64,000 nucleotides of DNA. Origin: Allomyces arbusculus. Taxonomy: Eukaryota > Blastocladiomycota > Blastocladiomycetes > Blastocladiales > Blastocladiaceae. The stretch covers positions 124,001 through 188,000 of the forward strand of contig JADHYV010000034.1 of the NCBI GenBank assembly GCA_027604705.1. The letters are read 5' to 3'. The position numbers were made by a program, and so were the translations under genes. Every line of letters starts with the position of its first letter. The stretch's first letter is position 1. Shown one piece after another: positions 10,481 to 21,466 of this stretch. The notes beneath the pieces are model-generated. The model saw nothing but the letters and a program-made list of their open reading frames with translations, was not told where the DNA came from and did no database searches.

Positions 10481-11846
10481 CTACTGCAGGTTGAGATTGT
10501 CGAGCGACGCGCGCAGCTTCAGGCATTTTTGCTTGAGCACGTCAAACGCCTGCACCATGAGCGGCGCCGGCGTGACCGACCCGACGGTCTCGACGTTGAC
10601 TAGGTAGGTCGGCAGCTTTGCGTCAGTCCTGTTCCGCTCGACACGTTCCCAATCCATCCACCGAGGAACGTACAAATGAAATGATCACGCTTCCGACTGA
10701 GCGTGACCGCATCCAAAAACTCCGGGTGCCGCAAAACGTTGCGCGAGACCGTATCCTTGCGCGCATCCGCCACTTTGGCCTCGTCCTGCCCGCGCGCGTT
10801 CTTGACAATCTCAATCACGCCCGGCGGAAAACTCTCGGCAAACTTGTGTGCCGCGTCGCCGACAATCGGCCGCAAAATGTGGATCTCCGGCATAATGCGG
10901 TAGGACGCGGTGCCGACGGGCGAGTATTTGGCGTGGTCGCGGCCAATCCCCTTGCGCGCGTGCATGACAATGTCGAGTTCCTCGCCCTGGTTCAGCTTGG
11001 TGATGACAATGTCGTCAAACGCCGGCTGGATCGGGTTGTCCTTGTGCTCCGTCGCCTGGTCGCCCTGCGGGTCCCAGACAATGTCGCGCGAGTAGACTAA
11101 AGTGGAGGACCAGGCGGTCAATGAGTCTCGTGTCGACGGAGTGCTCGCGACACTTTCAAGCACGCACCCGTGTGGTTCGTCAACCGCTGCTCGCGCGGCA
11201 TCGACTTGGGCGTGCCCTGAATCCGCTCGCACTTGACCTTCAAATTGAGCACGATCGTGTTCAAGTCGGTCGGCGCGTCGTTGGGTCCGCGCTCGCCAAA
11301 CTTGCCCACATCGGCGCGCAGCGGGATCAGGCCGAGTCGGTGCGCGAGCACCTCGTCCATCATGACCGACGTGTTGTTCTTAATAAACACGTCTTCGATG
11401 GCCATGGTCGGCACTTCGGCGATCAGGATGCGGCGCAGCGTGTTGGCGACCGACGCGTGTACGCCAATTAGGTCGAATTCCACGGCGTTGAGTGACATGC
11501 GGTTGATAACGAGGCGGAATTGCTACCGAGGAGCGCGCGTGAGCGAAAGGCACGGGAAAAATGGCGCGCGGGGGTGAAGACGGGTGTCGCGTTTACCTTC
11601 TTCCATGCGTCAAAATCCCACCGGTCGTCAAACGAGTCCCAGGTTCCGCTCAAGTCATTGGACGTCGTCTAGGTTATGCGATCAGGCAGGCCTTGGGGGT
11701 GAGCGCACGTCGGTCGTGGTCGGTGGTGCTCGATTTGTGGTGTCGCATACGTTGGTGACCTGGTCGCGCTCAACAAACACGCGCGTGCGCATGAATTCTT
11801 CGCGGTCCACGTTTGGTGGGATCTGGTACTGGTAGTTGTCGGCCAT
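10481..11846 (-). CDS. RPC40: RNA polymerase I/III shared subunit AC40
   Basis: Alpha-like assembly subunit (POLR1C/RPAC1) common to RNA polymerases I and III, pairing with AC19; nuclear. Exons 11846-11751, 11668-11597, 11522-11168, 11096-10674 and 10599-10481 give 354 residues (human 346, yeast 335 from memory). Family landmarks: TWDSFDDRWDF in exon 2, NAVEFDLIGVHASVANTLRR and EVPTMAIEDVFIKNNTS in exon 3, LAHRLGLIPLRAD, then GIGRDHAKYSPVGTASYR and FPPGVIEIV in exon 4. The ATG was chosen because MADNYQYQIPPNVDREEF leads directly into the conserved segment. It is divergent from CEP20. Confidence 0.95.
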
Positions 11847-12790
11847 TGTGGTTGAAAGTCGGTCGGCTGCCGATGGGCGAATTCGGTGACGAGAGCTGAG
11901 CGCGGATGAGGGCGTCCTGCTGCAACGAAGCTGTGCTGCTACTGGTCCTTGTCGTGGGAAGCTGATGCCGTCGTCGTCTCCCTGCGATCGTGAGCGACAT
12001 CAGCGCGAGCAGCCGCAGAGACTGTGTACAGTGTCACGTGAAGGCATGTGAATGGTTGCAAAATCGGGCAACGTGGGAAACGCGTCAGCCCGCTGTCTCG
12101 CACACACGTAACTTCTCTTCCGCGATGCGACGTCACGGCGCCTTCGACGTTTGCCTGCCTGCACGCTTCTTTTCCCGAGCACAACTTGCCGCAACGCAAC
12201 GCTGAGGGTCTGTCGTCGACGAAGATGGCGGGATTTCCAGGTTGAACGAATGATGGTGGCCTGGGTCGATCTGCCTCGTCGAACGCGGCCACAGGTCACT
12301 TGGGCTGCTTGCGCGCACCGTGACGCGGTCATGCGTGCCTCCCATATGTGCTGATAAATCGCAACGTTGGCGCGCTGGTTGTCTACTTTGCTGCGCTCGC
12401 TCGCACCTCATGGTTTTCCATCGTCGTTCGATACCGCGTTTGTGCCACCCTCGCTCGTGATGAAATGTGCGCGGCGGAGCAACAGTGTCAGCAATGACGA
12501 ACGATAGAAGAAGGCCTGCACTGCACGGAACGGCGAGGAACACGCCGACGCGTTTTTATGCCTGCGCATTGAATGCGGGGACAAAGCGTTGACGTGTTCC
12601 ACCGCTTTTCGCCCAAGGTTCAAACGGAGAACGCGGGATCCGTGAGCAACACTATCTCGCCCCGTCTGACCTGGCCGTGTGCGCTCTGGGCTCCGGTTCC
12701 TCAACGTGTTGAACGGGTATAAAAGCGCCGCCGCCCCCGCGACCTCTCTTGACACTCTACCACCAACCTTGACCAGCATCCACCACCACC
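11847..12790. promoter_or_regulatory. Divergent upstream region RPC40/CEP20
   Basis: 944 bases between divergent starts. The CEP20 side carries a strong TATA box at 12718. The rest shows no gene, RNA or repeat that I can support. Confidence 0.5.
12718..12725 (+). promoter_or_regulatory. TATA box of CEP20
   Basis: TATAAAAG, 66 bases between its end and the CEP20 start codon, in otherwise GC-rich DNA. The spacing would give a short 5' UTR. Confidence 0.65.
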
Positions 12791-13621
12791 ATGACCCTCC
12801 CGCGCACCCGCACCATCTCGGCCTCGTCAACGTCGTCGGCCGACCTCGAGACCGGTCCGCACCCTGCTCCACCCCACCCAACGCCTCGACCGGACCCCAC
12901 CTCTGACGCTCCCCTCCGCCTCCGTTTGCAGCCGTCACCGCCGACCTGCAGCGCCGCGGTGTCTTGCGCGACATGATGTCGGCACTGCGCAAGCACGTCG
13001 TCGACGCTCTGCAATCACCGACCGTACCGTCGCGCCCGGGCCCGTCTACCGTCGGCGCGCTCCTGCTCTAATTCCCACCGCGCTCGCCGGCGCGCCGTGA
13101 CCTCGACAGTCGAGCGCGGCGCCGCACGCCAGATCAGAAAATGCGCTGCCGCACGCCGTGCCGGCGGCGCCGGAGACGATGCTCGTGAATGCGCTGATTC
13201 GCGAGTATCTCGAGTATAACGGCTATGCATTGACCCAGACGGTCATGGAACACGGTAAGTCTGCGCGCGCACTCGGTGAGCTGTATTTGGCCGCGAAGTT
13301 CGCATGTTGCTGACCCGTGCGAATTCGACCCGTAGAAGCACCGACGGCCGCCGTCGACCGCCGCCAAATGGAGGCTGCGCTGGGTGTCGCCACCGAGTCG
13401 TCCGACGCGGCGAGTTTGTACGTCGTGCTTTCAAATTTGTCTACGCGGATGCGACGCGATGTAGTGCTAACGATGGATCCATTGTCAGTCCCCTATTGTA
13501 TTCCCTTGTTTTCCAACACGTTGCGACCGAGCGGCCGCTGGCGCTCAACGGACCCACGACGGTCGAAGACGCGCCGGCGGCGAACGAGAAGACGGCACCC
13601 GGCGTCAACGAGCATGTATGA
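12791..13621 (+). CDS. CEP20: Centrosomal/basal-body LisH protein CEP20 (FOR20)
   Basis: FOP-related protein needed for basal-body docking and ciliogenesis in animals and ciliates. Exons 12791-12854, 12932-13023, 13110-13254, 13336-13417 and 13489-13621 encode 171 residues (human about 174). LQRRGVLRDMMSALRKHV matches the N-terminal TOF/dimerisation helix. MLVNALIREYLEYNGYALTQ is a clear LisH motif, nearly identical in plan to the human one. Exons 4 and 5 join to give FPLLYSLVF, matching the PLLY segment that follows LisH. Exon 3 was begun at 13110 because only that acceptor keeps the frame. Presence of this gene argues for a flagellated life stage. TATA box 66 bases upstream. Confidence 0.9.
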
Positions 13622-13829
13622 TGCCTGGCATTGTAAATTAGTGATGGTGGCCAAAAGGAAAATGAAACCCATTTCTTTCGTGTGTGCTTCGAATTAGATT
13701 TGCCAGCGTTGATCGCACATCGTGCGACGTTTGTATTTTCAGTGAATGAAGAGGCAACAACTGGGTGAACGCAACAGAGCACGACAGCGGAAACAATCAA
13801 AATTTTGCTGCCTTTTTCCTCCTCAAGCA

Positions 13830-14796
13830 TCACATCTCCTCCAACTCATCAAACGGATCCAACTCGGGGAAATCCCCGACTTCCACCCGCGTCGGCCGCA
13901 CAAACGCGCCGTGCTTATTCCGCGCCGCGAAGTAAGCCTTCCCCTGTACCGTGCCGTCATGCTTACCGACCGGCTCGTCGTACTCGACCCCGACCCAATG
14001 GCCCGGCTTGAAATCAACCTTGCCCACGAATTTCACCACACCGCGCTTGGTCCCCGCATTGGGATCGGCCGTCGTGCTCACGTCCACCTGGCACCGATCG
14101 CCGACGGTGATCTTGGCCGCGGCCGCCTCGTACGCGGCATCGTCATCGTCGGTCGTGGAGGAGCGCGCGTCGTCGAACCGGCCGAGCTTGTTGCGGCGCT
14201 TGAAGTCGCGCACCGTGTCTGGAATCAACGGCGGGGAGATGGGTCAGGGACGGTTAACGCAGTGCGCACGCGCAGACAGACGGGGCCGTACCGCGCAGCG
14301 TGTCGTACTTGTCGTCCTGCATCTCGTACTTTTCCACGAGCGACAGGTCATTGTACTGGTTTCTCGCGCTCGCTGCCGGGTTCGAGTCGACCACCTACAC
14401 ACGCTGCCGCGCGTGAGCCCTCCCGCCCCGCTCTTCGAATCACAAACGACCAATCAACGCACACGCAGCGTCATGAAGTCAGTGACCGGGAACGCGCCGA
14501 GGAACACATTGTCATCGCCCGTAATCGGCCCAACGAGCGTTTTGTCGCTGTAAAGCAGAATTTTTTGCGATGGCGCCATGATGCCCGTGATGGGCTCGAG
14601 CCGCGCCTACACTCGACGCTAGGTTCAGTATGGCATGCATTTTGGGCAGTGCATGGCGGCAGGAAGCCGGACCGGACCGGACCTTGAGCTGCGGAATCGT
14701 CAGGCCCTTGTCGAACCGGCGCTCCGAGGCAATCGTGTTGTCGGACTGCACGAACAGCGTGACAATGGGGTTGCCCCCGGTGTGGACGGCGATCAT
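13830..14796 (-). CDS. TBCB: Tubulin-folding cofactor B
   Basis: Cytosolic chaperone that binds alpha-tubulin after CCT and, with cofactor E, helps assemble the tubulin dimer. Exons 14796-14683, 14606-14463, 14394-14292 and 14218-13830 give 249 residues (human 244). An N-terminal ubiquitin-like domain (VTLFVQSDN, RRFDKGLTIPQLK) is followed by a linker with YNDLSLVEKYEM and RDFKRRNKLGRF. The CAP-Gly domain (GVVKFVGKVDFKPGHWVGV, then DEPVGKHDGTVQGK) has GKHDG in place of the usual GKNDG. The C-terminus DELEEM is acidic like the family's tail but lacks the terminal Ile or aromatic residue. It converges on CEP20, with 208 bases between their stops. Confidence 0.95.
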
Positions 14797-15170
14797 GGTG
14801 GGTCGTTGGGTTGGTTGGTTGAGGTCGAGTCGAGGCGGGCGGAAGGGGCCGTTCTGGTCGAAACTCGCGGGTGGAGAACGTCGAGCACAGTCGATTGCAG
14901 CGGGTGCTTGCAGGCTTTGTAGGTTCGCTGGTCGGCTGGTCGGCGTCGGCGACAGAGTGGATCGCGGCAACGTTCAGCGCAAGAAAGTGCGGTTGGCTTC
15001 CTCAGCAATCCCAGCTGCCAGGTCCATCAAATCCAAGCAGACCGCGTCCAGCGAAAAGCAGAACGAAATGCCTTCACAAAATCCAAACGCACACAACACC
15101 ACCTCTCATCTCCCGCGCAAAACTGCCACCCAATGCCCAAAAACGAAATGCAGACAACCAACACACGGCT
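14797..15170. other. Intergenic region between TBCB start and NAA15 end
   Basis: 374 bases. Both flanking genes are on the minus strand, so it holds the NAA15 3' UTR and the TBCB promoter. No other feature is seen. Confidence 0.5.
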
Positions 15171-17870
15171 TTACAGCGCCAGCACCGCGCGCGCCTTGGC
15201 AAGGACCGCCTGCGCGGCATCGGCATCCACCACATCCAGCGCCGCCGCCGCGCGCTCGGCCTGCTTGTACGTGATCCCAACCCACGCGTCGTCGCGCGCA
15301 ATCACTGCATCGACCACGTCGCGCGGCGTCGGCTCGCCCCCGACCAAACTTGCCGCAACGGCAGCCGCCACGGCACTTTCGAGATCGGTCGGCTCAATGT
15401 CAGCTGCCGACGTCGGGAACGCGCGCGCGTCCGCGACCGCGGCCAAGTCCCGCGTGAGCACGGCGTGAATTGCGTCCGGGATCAACTCGCCCGCGTGGTG
15501 CACGGCATGGTGCAGCACGTACAGCTGCGCCTTGGGCATCGGGTGGTCCGGGTCAATCGCGATCGCGCGCTTGGCCGCACGCAGCGCCAGCACCCACTTG
15601 GCTTGCCGCACGTAGACGTCAAACGCGAGCACGTGCGTTTCCAACTCGGTCGGGCACGCCGTCTCGAGCAGCTGCACGAGCTTGGCCGCGGCGTCGAGAG
15701 GTGAAGCAACGACGGCAAATTGCTCGCCGTCCGGGTCAGCATCGGTCGGCGTCACCGCCTTGCCCTCCTTTTTCTTCTTGTCCTCCTTGCGCTTGTGATC
15801 CTTGATTTTCTTTTCCACGGCCTCGCGCCGAACCGTCAATGCGGCGGCCGCGGCCTCGGCACCGACCTCGCGCGCGTGCGCCTCGCGCTGCAAGTGCATG
15901 CGGACGTAGGTGCGAATGGCCCCACGTGCGGCACGGCGGAACGCCGGCGCGTCGCGTACGTGCTCACCCCACTTAAGCATATCCGCGTAGGCGCGCAAAG
16001 TCATTTTGCGCAGGCAGTAGGTATGAAAATCAAACTGGTCGTCGACAAACTCGTCAAAGTGCGTGACGATCTGGTGGAACCGCTTGAGCGCCTTGCCGTC
16101 CTCGCGCAGTCGAACAAACGCTTCGCCGCACTCGGCGGCAAACGCCATCGACTGCATGTCAACCAAGTCCTTGACAAAGTCGGGCAAGTCGGGGCGCGCA
16201 AACAGCTTAATCGTCGCGTAGGCCGTCTCGACCTCGTTGTTGCGCAGCATGTACTTGGTGCACTTGGTGTTGATGTACCGGTCCTTCAAGTCCATTTCGC
16301 GCGCGCGGTTCATAACGTCGCGCGCCGTCGGAATGTCGCCTGCGTGCTTGTGAATGCGCGCCTGCAGCATCACCAGCTCGAGCGGGACCCGCGTCGCGTC
16401 GTCGTGCTCCGCGATTGCCGACTCAACGTACTGCATCGCCTGTGAGAGATCGCCGGCGTCGTCGGCGAGTTGCGCGAGGTAGTAGAGCGTCCAGACCTTG
16501 TCGCCTTCGCCACCCTTCTGCTCAACGCGGCGCGACAGGTGCGCGACAATCGCCGCGCGCTTGGCCGCGTCGGCGTACAGCGACTTGAGGTTACTGAAGA
16601 GCGACGGCACGCCCTTGTCGAGGTTCGTGTCGAGGTAGGTTGCGAGGAACGTCTGGAACACGTCCGACTCGGCGTCGGCCGACTCGAGCAGCATGACTTT
16701 GACCAGGTGCGATTTTGGGTAATCGGCCGCAAGACTTTCGAGCACGTCTACGACAGGTTCGCGCGTGGCCGCGACAAACCCGGTGATATAAGCCTTGTTG
16801 TCCGGATTCCGCTGCAGCAGCCCCGTGTACGCCTCCATGGCGTGATCGTGCCGGCCGAGCGCAAGCAACGCCGCGGCGCGCCGCTCTTTGACATACTGCA
16901 CGTCGCAGATCACGTGCTCGATTGTCTCGAGGTGCTTGAGCGCGTCCTCGTGCCGCCCGGCCAGCTCAAGCAAGTGCGCACGGAACAGCAGGAATTCAGA
17001 GTACTCGTAGTTGCGCGCGTCAGGTTTCGGCACAAACGTCTCGTCACACTTGTCCCACAGCATCAGCGCCTCGTCGTACTCGCCCATGTGCGCATTGGCC
17101 ACGATCAGACCAATCAGCTGCGGCCGCTGGTTCGGGCCGCGGAAAAAGGGAAGCATCCGGTGCCGCGTCTCGCGGTAGCCCTGCAGATCGCGCTGTTGGA
17201 TCTGCAGCAGGGCGAGATCGCGCAGGATTTGCAGGTTGTTCTACGGGTACGAAAACGAGACGCGGGATCAACGACTGGATCCCTTGAAATATCGCGCATC
17301 GGCAAGGAGACCCGGGACCCCGTCCACAAACGCAGCGCAACAGAAATAACGCACCACGTCGATCTTGAGCGCCTCCTTGTAGCACTTGATCGCGTCGTCG
17401 TACTCCTTGTCGGCGCGGTGCATGAGCCCGTGCACGTGCCAGATAATGTGCGACGTCTGGTCGAGCTCGAGCGCGTACTTGACCTGTTCGTAGCCCTCCT
17501 CGCGGCGGTCGAGCTGCGACAAGAACAGGCCGCGCATCGCCACCGTCTCGCCATGCGTCGGCACCTTTTTCAAAATTTGCTCGAGCGTCTTCAACCCCTT
17601 CTTGTACTGCTTGAACTCGTACATTTTCAATACTTGCTTGAAGAGCGCGGCCTCCTTGCTCGGCAGCTCCTTGACACCGGGGATCGGCGGCTTGGTCGGG
17701 ACTTTGTTTGCTGCGGCAGCGCCATTTGCGGATGCTGGGGCCGAGGTTGCGGTCGAGGTCGTAGTGGTCGTCGCGGCAGGCGCCGTTGCGGGCTTGGCCG
17801 CTGCCGACTTGGCCGACGCGGGCTTCTTGGCCGCGGAACCCGGTTTGCTTTTGCCGTGCTTCTTGGACAT
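15171..17870 (-). CDS. NAA15: N-terminal acetyltransferase A auxiliary subunit
   Basis: TPR scaffold (Nat1 in yeast) that anchors catalytic Naa10 of NatA to the ribosome for acetylation of Ser, Ala, Thr, Gly and similar N-termini. Two exons, 17870-17355 and 17240-15171, give 861 residues (human 866). A Lys/Ala/Thr-rich leader precedes LPSKEAALFKQVLKMYEFKQ and HGETVAMRGL, matching the first TPRs. HIIWHVHGLMHRADKEYDDA, NNLQILRDLALLQIQQRD (start of exon 2) and DARNYEYSEFLLFRA continue the family pattern. A Lys-rich segment (EKKIKDHKRKEDKKKKEG) near residue 600 fits the known basic loop. The region just upstream is duplicated near 19.2 kb. Confidence 0.95.
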
Positions 17871-18039
17871 GATGCTAGTCGTCGATAGTGCAGGCCCCGT
17901 CGTGTGATCGTGCGAGGGGAGTCGGACGGCGAGCGCGCGAGCAAAGGCTGCAGCAGAGCTGATGTAGTGCAGCAAGTCGGTGTCTGCACAGGGAGCACCG
18001 CCGTTGTCGTCGTCGTTGTGCGGGGCAAACGCAGCGGTC

Positions 18040-18300
18040 GAAGCAACAGTTGGATCGCGTGGGATCGCCTTGGTCGAGGTTTGCAAGCTGGTCCCTTGGC
18101 CGGTCGGCGCGATGCTGATCAGTCAACGTGCAAGTCACGCGAATCACACAAAGTGTATTTCCAAAATTGGTTTGTCTCGCCTCTTCTGCAGTCTTCCCCT
18201 CGCCGTTTGCTGGAATTTTTGCTCCACCAACACGACACCGAGCTCCTCAATGCTTTCACTCGCTTCCCCACTGTTCCGCGCCAGGCTGGTGTCCTGTGGT
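18040..18300. repeat. Repeat copy A, NAA15 upstream region (CpG-rich)
   Basis: About 260 bases lying 170 to 430 bases upstream of the NAA15 start. It shares an ordered set of words with 19128-19385, for example GATGCTGATCAG, GTGCAAGTCAC, TTGGTTTGTCT and GCTCCACCA. This copy keeps its CpG sites. Confidence 0.8.
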
Positions 18301-18349
18301 GCGGCCTTTGGCGCCCATCATGCTACAACTGTTGCCCACCACTTCCTCC

Positions 18350-19690
18350 ACCATGCAGCTGGTTGACAGCCCCCCATCATTATCAACCACAACCATTGAT
18401 ATATAAAATCACCAGCGCACCCCGAGCTGGCCCCTGCTCGAGTGGCCAGCAAGTCAGCCTCTGCCCCACCATCCCTGTTATGCTTGTTGTGGTTCTTGTT
18501 GATTCTTCCAGTGCCCAGGAGTATGTGCAATCTCCCATGGTACAAGAAGCTGCTGATGCACCTGCACGCCATTGCCAGGTGTGCACCTGCTTCGCCACTC
18601 TGCTCCTGTGATGACATTGTCCATGACCTGACACTTGTCTGCCAACCTAGTCCTCAACATCACACTGCTAATTCTCAGTGGCATTTTCTGGTCCATTGGC
18701 TCTTCCCTGAGCATGTCTAGCCACTTGGCTCAGCGCTCTGGTTCCTGTGTGTGCATTGGCACTGATAGCATGCACAGCATCCAGAAACAATATGTGGCTG
18801 TGCACACAAATCTCAGTGGGCCCTATCCAGAGATGACAGTGGTCTTATGGTGCAATAAGACGCATCTCACAGTGGCAAGGAGGTGGAATGAAAATTGATA
18901 CATGGGGGTTAGGGAAGAGCAGGTGGAGGGTGTGGTGGTGCTGCAGGAGCAAAATACGAGTCAAATCCATTGGTCAGAGTGAGTCACAGTATGGGATCAG
19001 TTTGGGATCAGTAGGCGCCATTTGAGAATTGGCTTTTGTGGGAGGTGTTCATCAGGGTGCATGTGTGCACAAAGTGCATGTGCGCCCAGTCCTTTTCCAT
19101 GCAGTCCCAGAGAAGAGGCCACCACCCCACATTCAGTTGTGTCAACATTGGCAAGTTGGTTTGAATATTGGTGCCATGCTGATCAGCCAATGTGCAAGTC
19201 ACACAAATTGCAAAGAAATTGCAATATCCATGTGCAAGTTTTTTGGTTTGTCTTGCCACTCCCTGTTGCCCTCATCCCCCCCACATGCACCTTGCTGGAT
19301 TCCTGCTCCACCAGCCACAACACCATCCTCTGCCATGTGTTTGTGCACCTTGACACTGTTACATGCCAGCCTGGCAGCTGACAAGTCGCTCAATTGATGG
19401 GCTACTAGTCAGCAGGTGGTTGATGTGGACAGTGCAGTATTTGACAATAGAGGGTCATGCCAAGTGCAGCATGAGGGTTTAGATTATGCATGTGCATGAA
19501 TTGTAGAGGGATGGGCAGCAGGTGTTCATGGTGGTGGGGAAAAATGTAAGAAAACACCAAAGCAATTCATGAGCATGGACAAGAATTGTGGGGTCATTTT
19601 GTCTCAAGTAATTGGTCAGCATCAGTCAGCTGTTCATGCAGTGAGGGAACTTGTGCTGATGGAAGTCAGGTGAAGCCCATTTGCTCATAA
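18350..19690. other. CpG-depleted, gene-less island
   Basis: Roughly 1.3 kb with lower GC than its surroundings and almost no CG dinucleotides. I count about six from 18601 to 19680, where flanking DNA has on the order of a hundred per kilobase. TG and CA are correspondingly abundant. No reading frame in it resembles a known protein, and no terminal repeats or transposase are visible. It looks like DNA that lost CpG by deamination of methylated cytosine, as in a silenced repeat (inference). Confidence 0.8.
19128..19385. repeat. Repeat copy B of the NAA15 upstream region (CpG-poor)
   Basis: Diverged copy of 18040-18300 about 1.08 kb further from NAA15, inside the CpG-depleted island. At aligned sites, CG in copy A is TG or CA here: AACGTG to AATGTG, CACGCGAA to CACACAAA, GTCTCGCC to GTCTTGCC. 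Confidence 0.8.
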
Positions 19691-19929
19691 TCGGTCGTGC
19701 AATATCATGAAGAGGAAACCACCGTTTGGCTGCAGTTGGCCGATGAAGAGCGACCGTGGTGTAAAGACAAGATTCGCATTCCAAACACAAAAAAAAAAAA
19801 AAAGCAGAGAACGGAAAGCGCAGACGACACACAGACAAGCACGACCGAGCTAGGTAGATGAACGAAAGCAAACCAAGAACCAGAAGAGACGAGATGTGGG
19901 GGGGGGGGGGGATGGATCAGGTTTACATG

Positions 19930-20937
19930 CTATGGTTCACCAAGCGCCAGGCCAAAGTCAGTGTCTGGATCCTGGGCCCCCGTCAAATCACGAAGAACAA
20001 CGTACAAATCGTCGTAGTCCCCAGCGTAGTAGGCGCCCGGCTCTGGCGCGCCCTCGGTGGCACCATAGTCGGACGCATCAACGCGCACTTGCTTCTTGGT
20101 ACTCTTCTTCTTCTTCTGCGCCTCCTTTTCGGCGCGCTGCTTGTCGTTGGCGAGCGCGTTCAGCGACGACGAGAGCTTGCGCACGTCCTCGATCTTGAGC
20201 TTGTCGGCGAGCGTCCGCACCACGTTCTCGAGGAACGTCGGGTAATACTGGAGCTTTTCAAAGTTGGAGAACCGCTCGACGACCAGCGTCGCATACTTGT
20301 CAAAGTCGGTCTTGGTGCGCGGGTTGAAGTTGAGCAGCGTCTTCTCGGCGGGCTTGTTGTTGCCGCCGACCGACAGGTTGCCAAACAGCGTCTCAGCCAC
20401 TTTGGCGTCCTCCTCCTCAACGGCACGCTGCAGCCGCGCCTTGCGCTCGGCGGGCGTCTCGGCGGCCTCAGCACTCGCAGCGGCCTCGGCCGCAGCCTTC
20501 TTGGCGGCAGCCTCGGCGGCCTGCCTCGCCTCCTCGGCCTGGCGCTCGGCAATTGCCTGTTTGATGGTGCGCTTCTTTTGCACAGGCGGGGTCGTCGACC
20601 CGGGGCGGGCCGCGGCAACGGGGGAGGAGGCGGCAGCAGGCTTGGCATCCGGCTTCTCGTCGTCCGAGTCGGCGTCCCAGGCGTCAGCAACATCGTCGTC
20701 GTCCTCCTCGTCATCCCACTTGGACTTGGGCATGTCGACGGGCACGGGCACGGGCAGCGGCGCGGCGGCGGGGGTGTCCTCGGCGTAGTCCTCTACGGAG
20801 TGCGGCAGAGGCGGGTGGATAAAGCGCGGGTGCGGGCGCAAGGGGCGGCGATATGGCGGCGACAGCAGCAGGTGAGGGTCCGGATCGGCTGATGGTGAGG
20901 AATGCGTGACGTGCGGGCACCTACCCCAGTCGCTCAT
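19930..20937 (-). CDS. HCR1: Translation initiation factor eIF3 subunit J
   Basis: Loosely bound eIF3 subunit (Hcr1 in yeast) acting at the 40S decoding site and in ribosome recycling; cytosolic. A 13-base first exon (20937-20925) encodes MSDW and joins exon 2 (20792-19930) to give MSDWEDYAEDT, 291 residues in all. The N-terminus is strongly acidic with KWDDEEDDDDVADAWDADSD, a family hallmark. The middle is Lys/Ala/Glu-rich (KKRTIKQAIAERQAEE). The conserved helical C-terminal part has KTDFDKYATLVVERF and LKIEDVRKLSSSLNAL, then QKKKKSTKKQVRVD. The tiny first exon is supported by phase and by the start of yeast Hcr1 (MSWDDE). Head-to-head with the UBR1-like gene. Confidence 0.93.
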   Translation of the reverse strand: MSDWGRCPHVTHSSPSADPDPHLLLSPPYRRPLRPHPRFIHPPLPHSVEDYAEDTPAAAPLPVPVPVDMPKSKWDDEEDDDDVADAWDADSDDEKPDAKPAAASSPVAAARPGSTTPPVQKKRTIKQAIAERQAEEARQAAEAAAKKAAAEAAASAEAAETPAERKARLQRAVEEEDAKVAETLFGNLSVGGNNKPAEKTLLNFNPRTKTDFDKYATLVVERFSNFEKLQYYPTFLENVVRTLADKLKIEDVRKLSSSLNALANDKQRAEKEAQKKKKSTKKQVRVDASDYGATEGAPEPGAYYAGDYDDLYVVLRDLTGAQDPDTDFGLALGEP

Positions 20938-21466
20938 GGTGTCGAAGGTGTGTGGCTGCGGGAACGGGTTGCGGGTGCTCGGGAGCGGCTGCAGCGTGCT
21001 AGACAGCGTCGTGCTTTCGTCCGCGTCGTCGTCGTCGTCGTCGTCGTTGCGGCGATCGCAGCACGGATGGGGGTCGAGCAAGAACGAGCGCTGGCTGGAG
21101 CGGGGAGACCGCCAGGGGGCTTCCATGCACGTGCTGGCACGCGACCGGGTGCTCGCTGCATGTGTGTCCACGTCACTGGAACCTCCACGCCAGACGCGCT
21201 CGATTGCGTCGTTGCTTCCGCTGCTGGCACCGCCGCGACTGTCGGCCGCACCGACGACGACGACGACGCGCCACAACAACAACGACGACGCGGCGGCAGC
21301 AGTAGCACCAAGCAGCGGTGCAACGAGGAGCGACCACGCCAACTGACCCCACGACATTTATGGCGCGCCGCGCTTCCGCACCCTCGCTCTTGATCGCTCG
21401 TGAACAACGCCTCTTCGACCCCTGCTCTACAACCGCGCGCGCTCCTGTACTAAAACGCTGCCCACC
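20938..21466. promoter_or_regulatory. Bidirectional promoter region eIF3j/UBR-like ligase, with CGT microsatellite
   Basis: 529 bases between divergent starts. A trinucleotide run of CGT units lies at about 21023-21048, and shorter CGA/CAA runs near 21255-21300. I searched the + strand here for an upstream UBR-box exon and saw none. Confidence 0.55.

Noticed and set aside
12600-12790. RFX-type X-box upstream of ciliary genes
   Set aside because: Only half-site resemblance (AGCAAC) was found before CEP20, and nothing comparable before SPAG6 or CFAP410.
16470-17888. 472-codon plus-strand frame
   Set aside because: It is antisense to NAA15, whose protein matches its family throughout. The plus frame is an artefact of codon bias.
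18350-19690. Transposable element with coding capacity in the CpG-poor island
   Set aside because: No frame there resembles a transposase, reverse transcriptase or other element protein, and no terminal repeats were found.
20938-21466. Possible missing UBR-box exon upstream of the ligase
   Set aside because: All three plus frames were read. None has the Cys/His pattern of a UBR box, and eIF3j occupies the DNA beyond.
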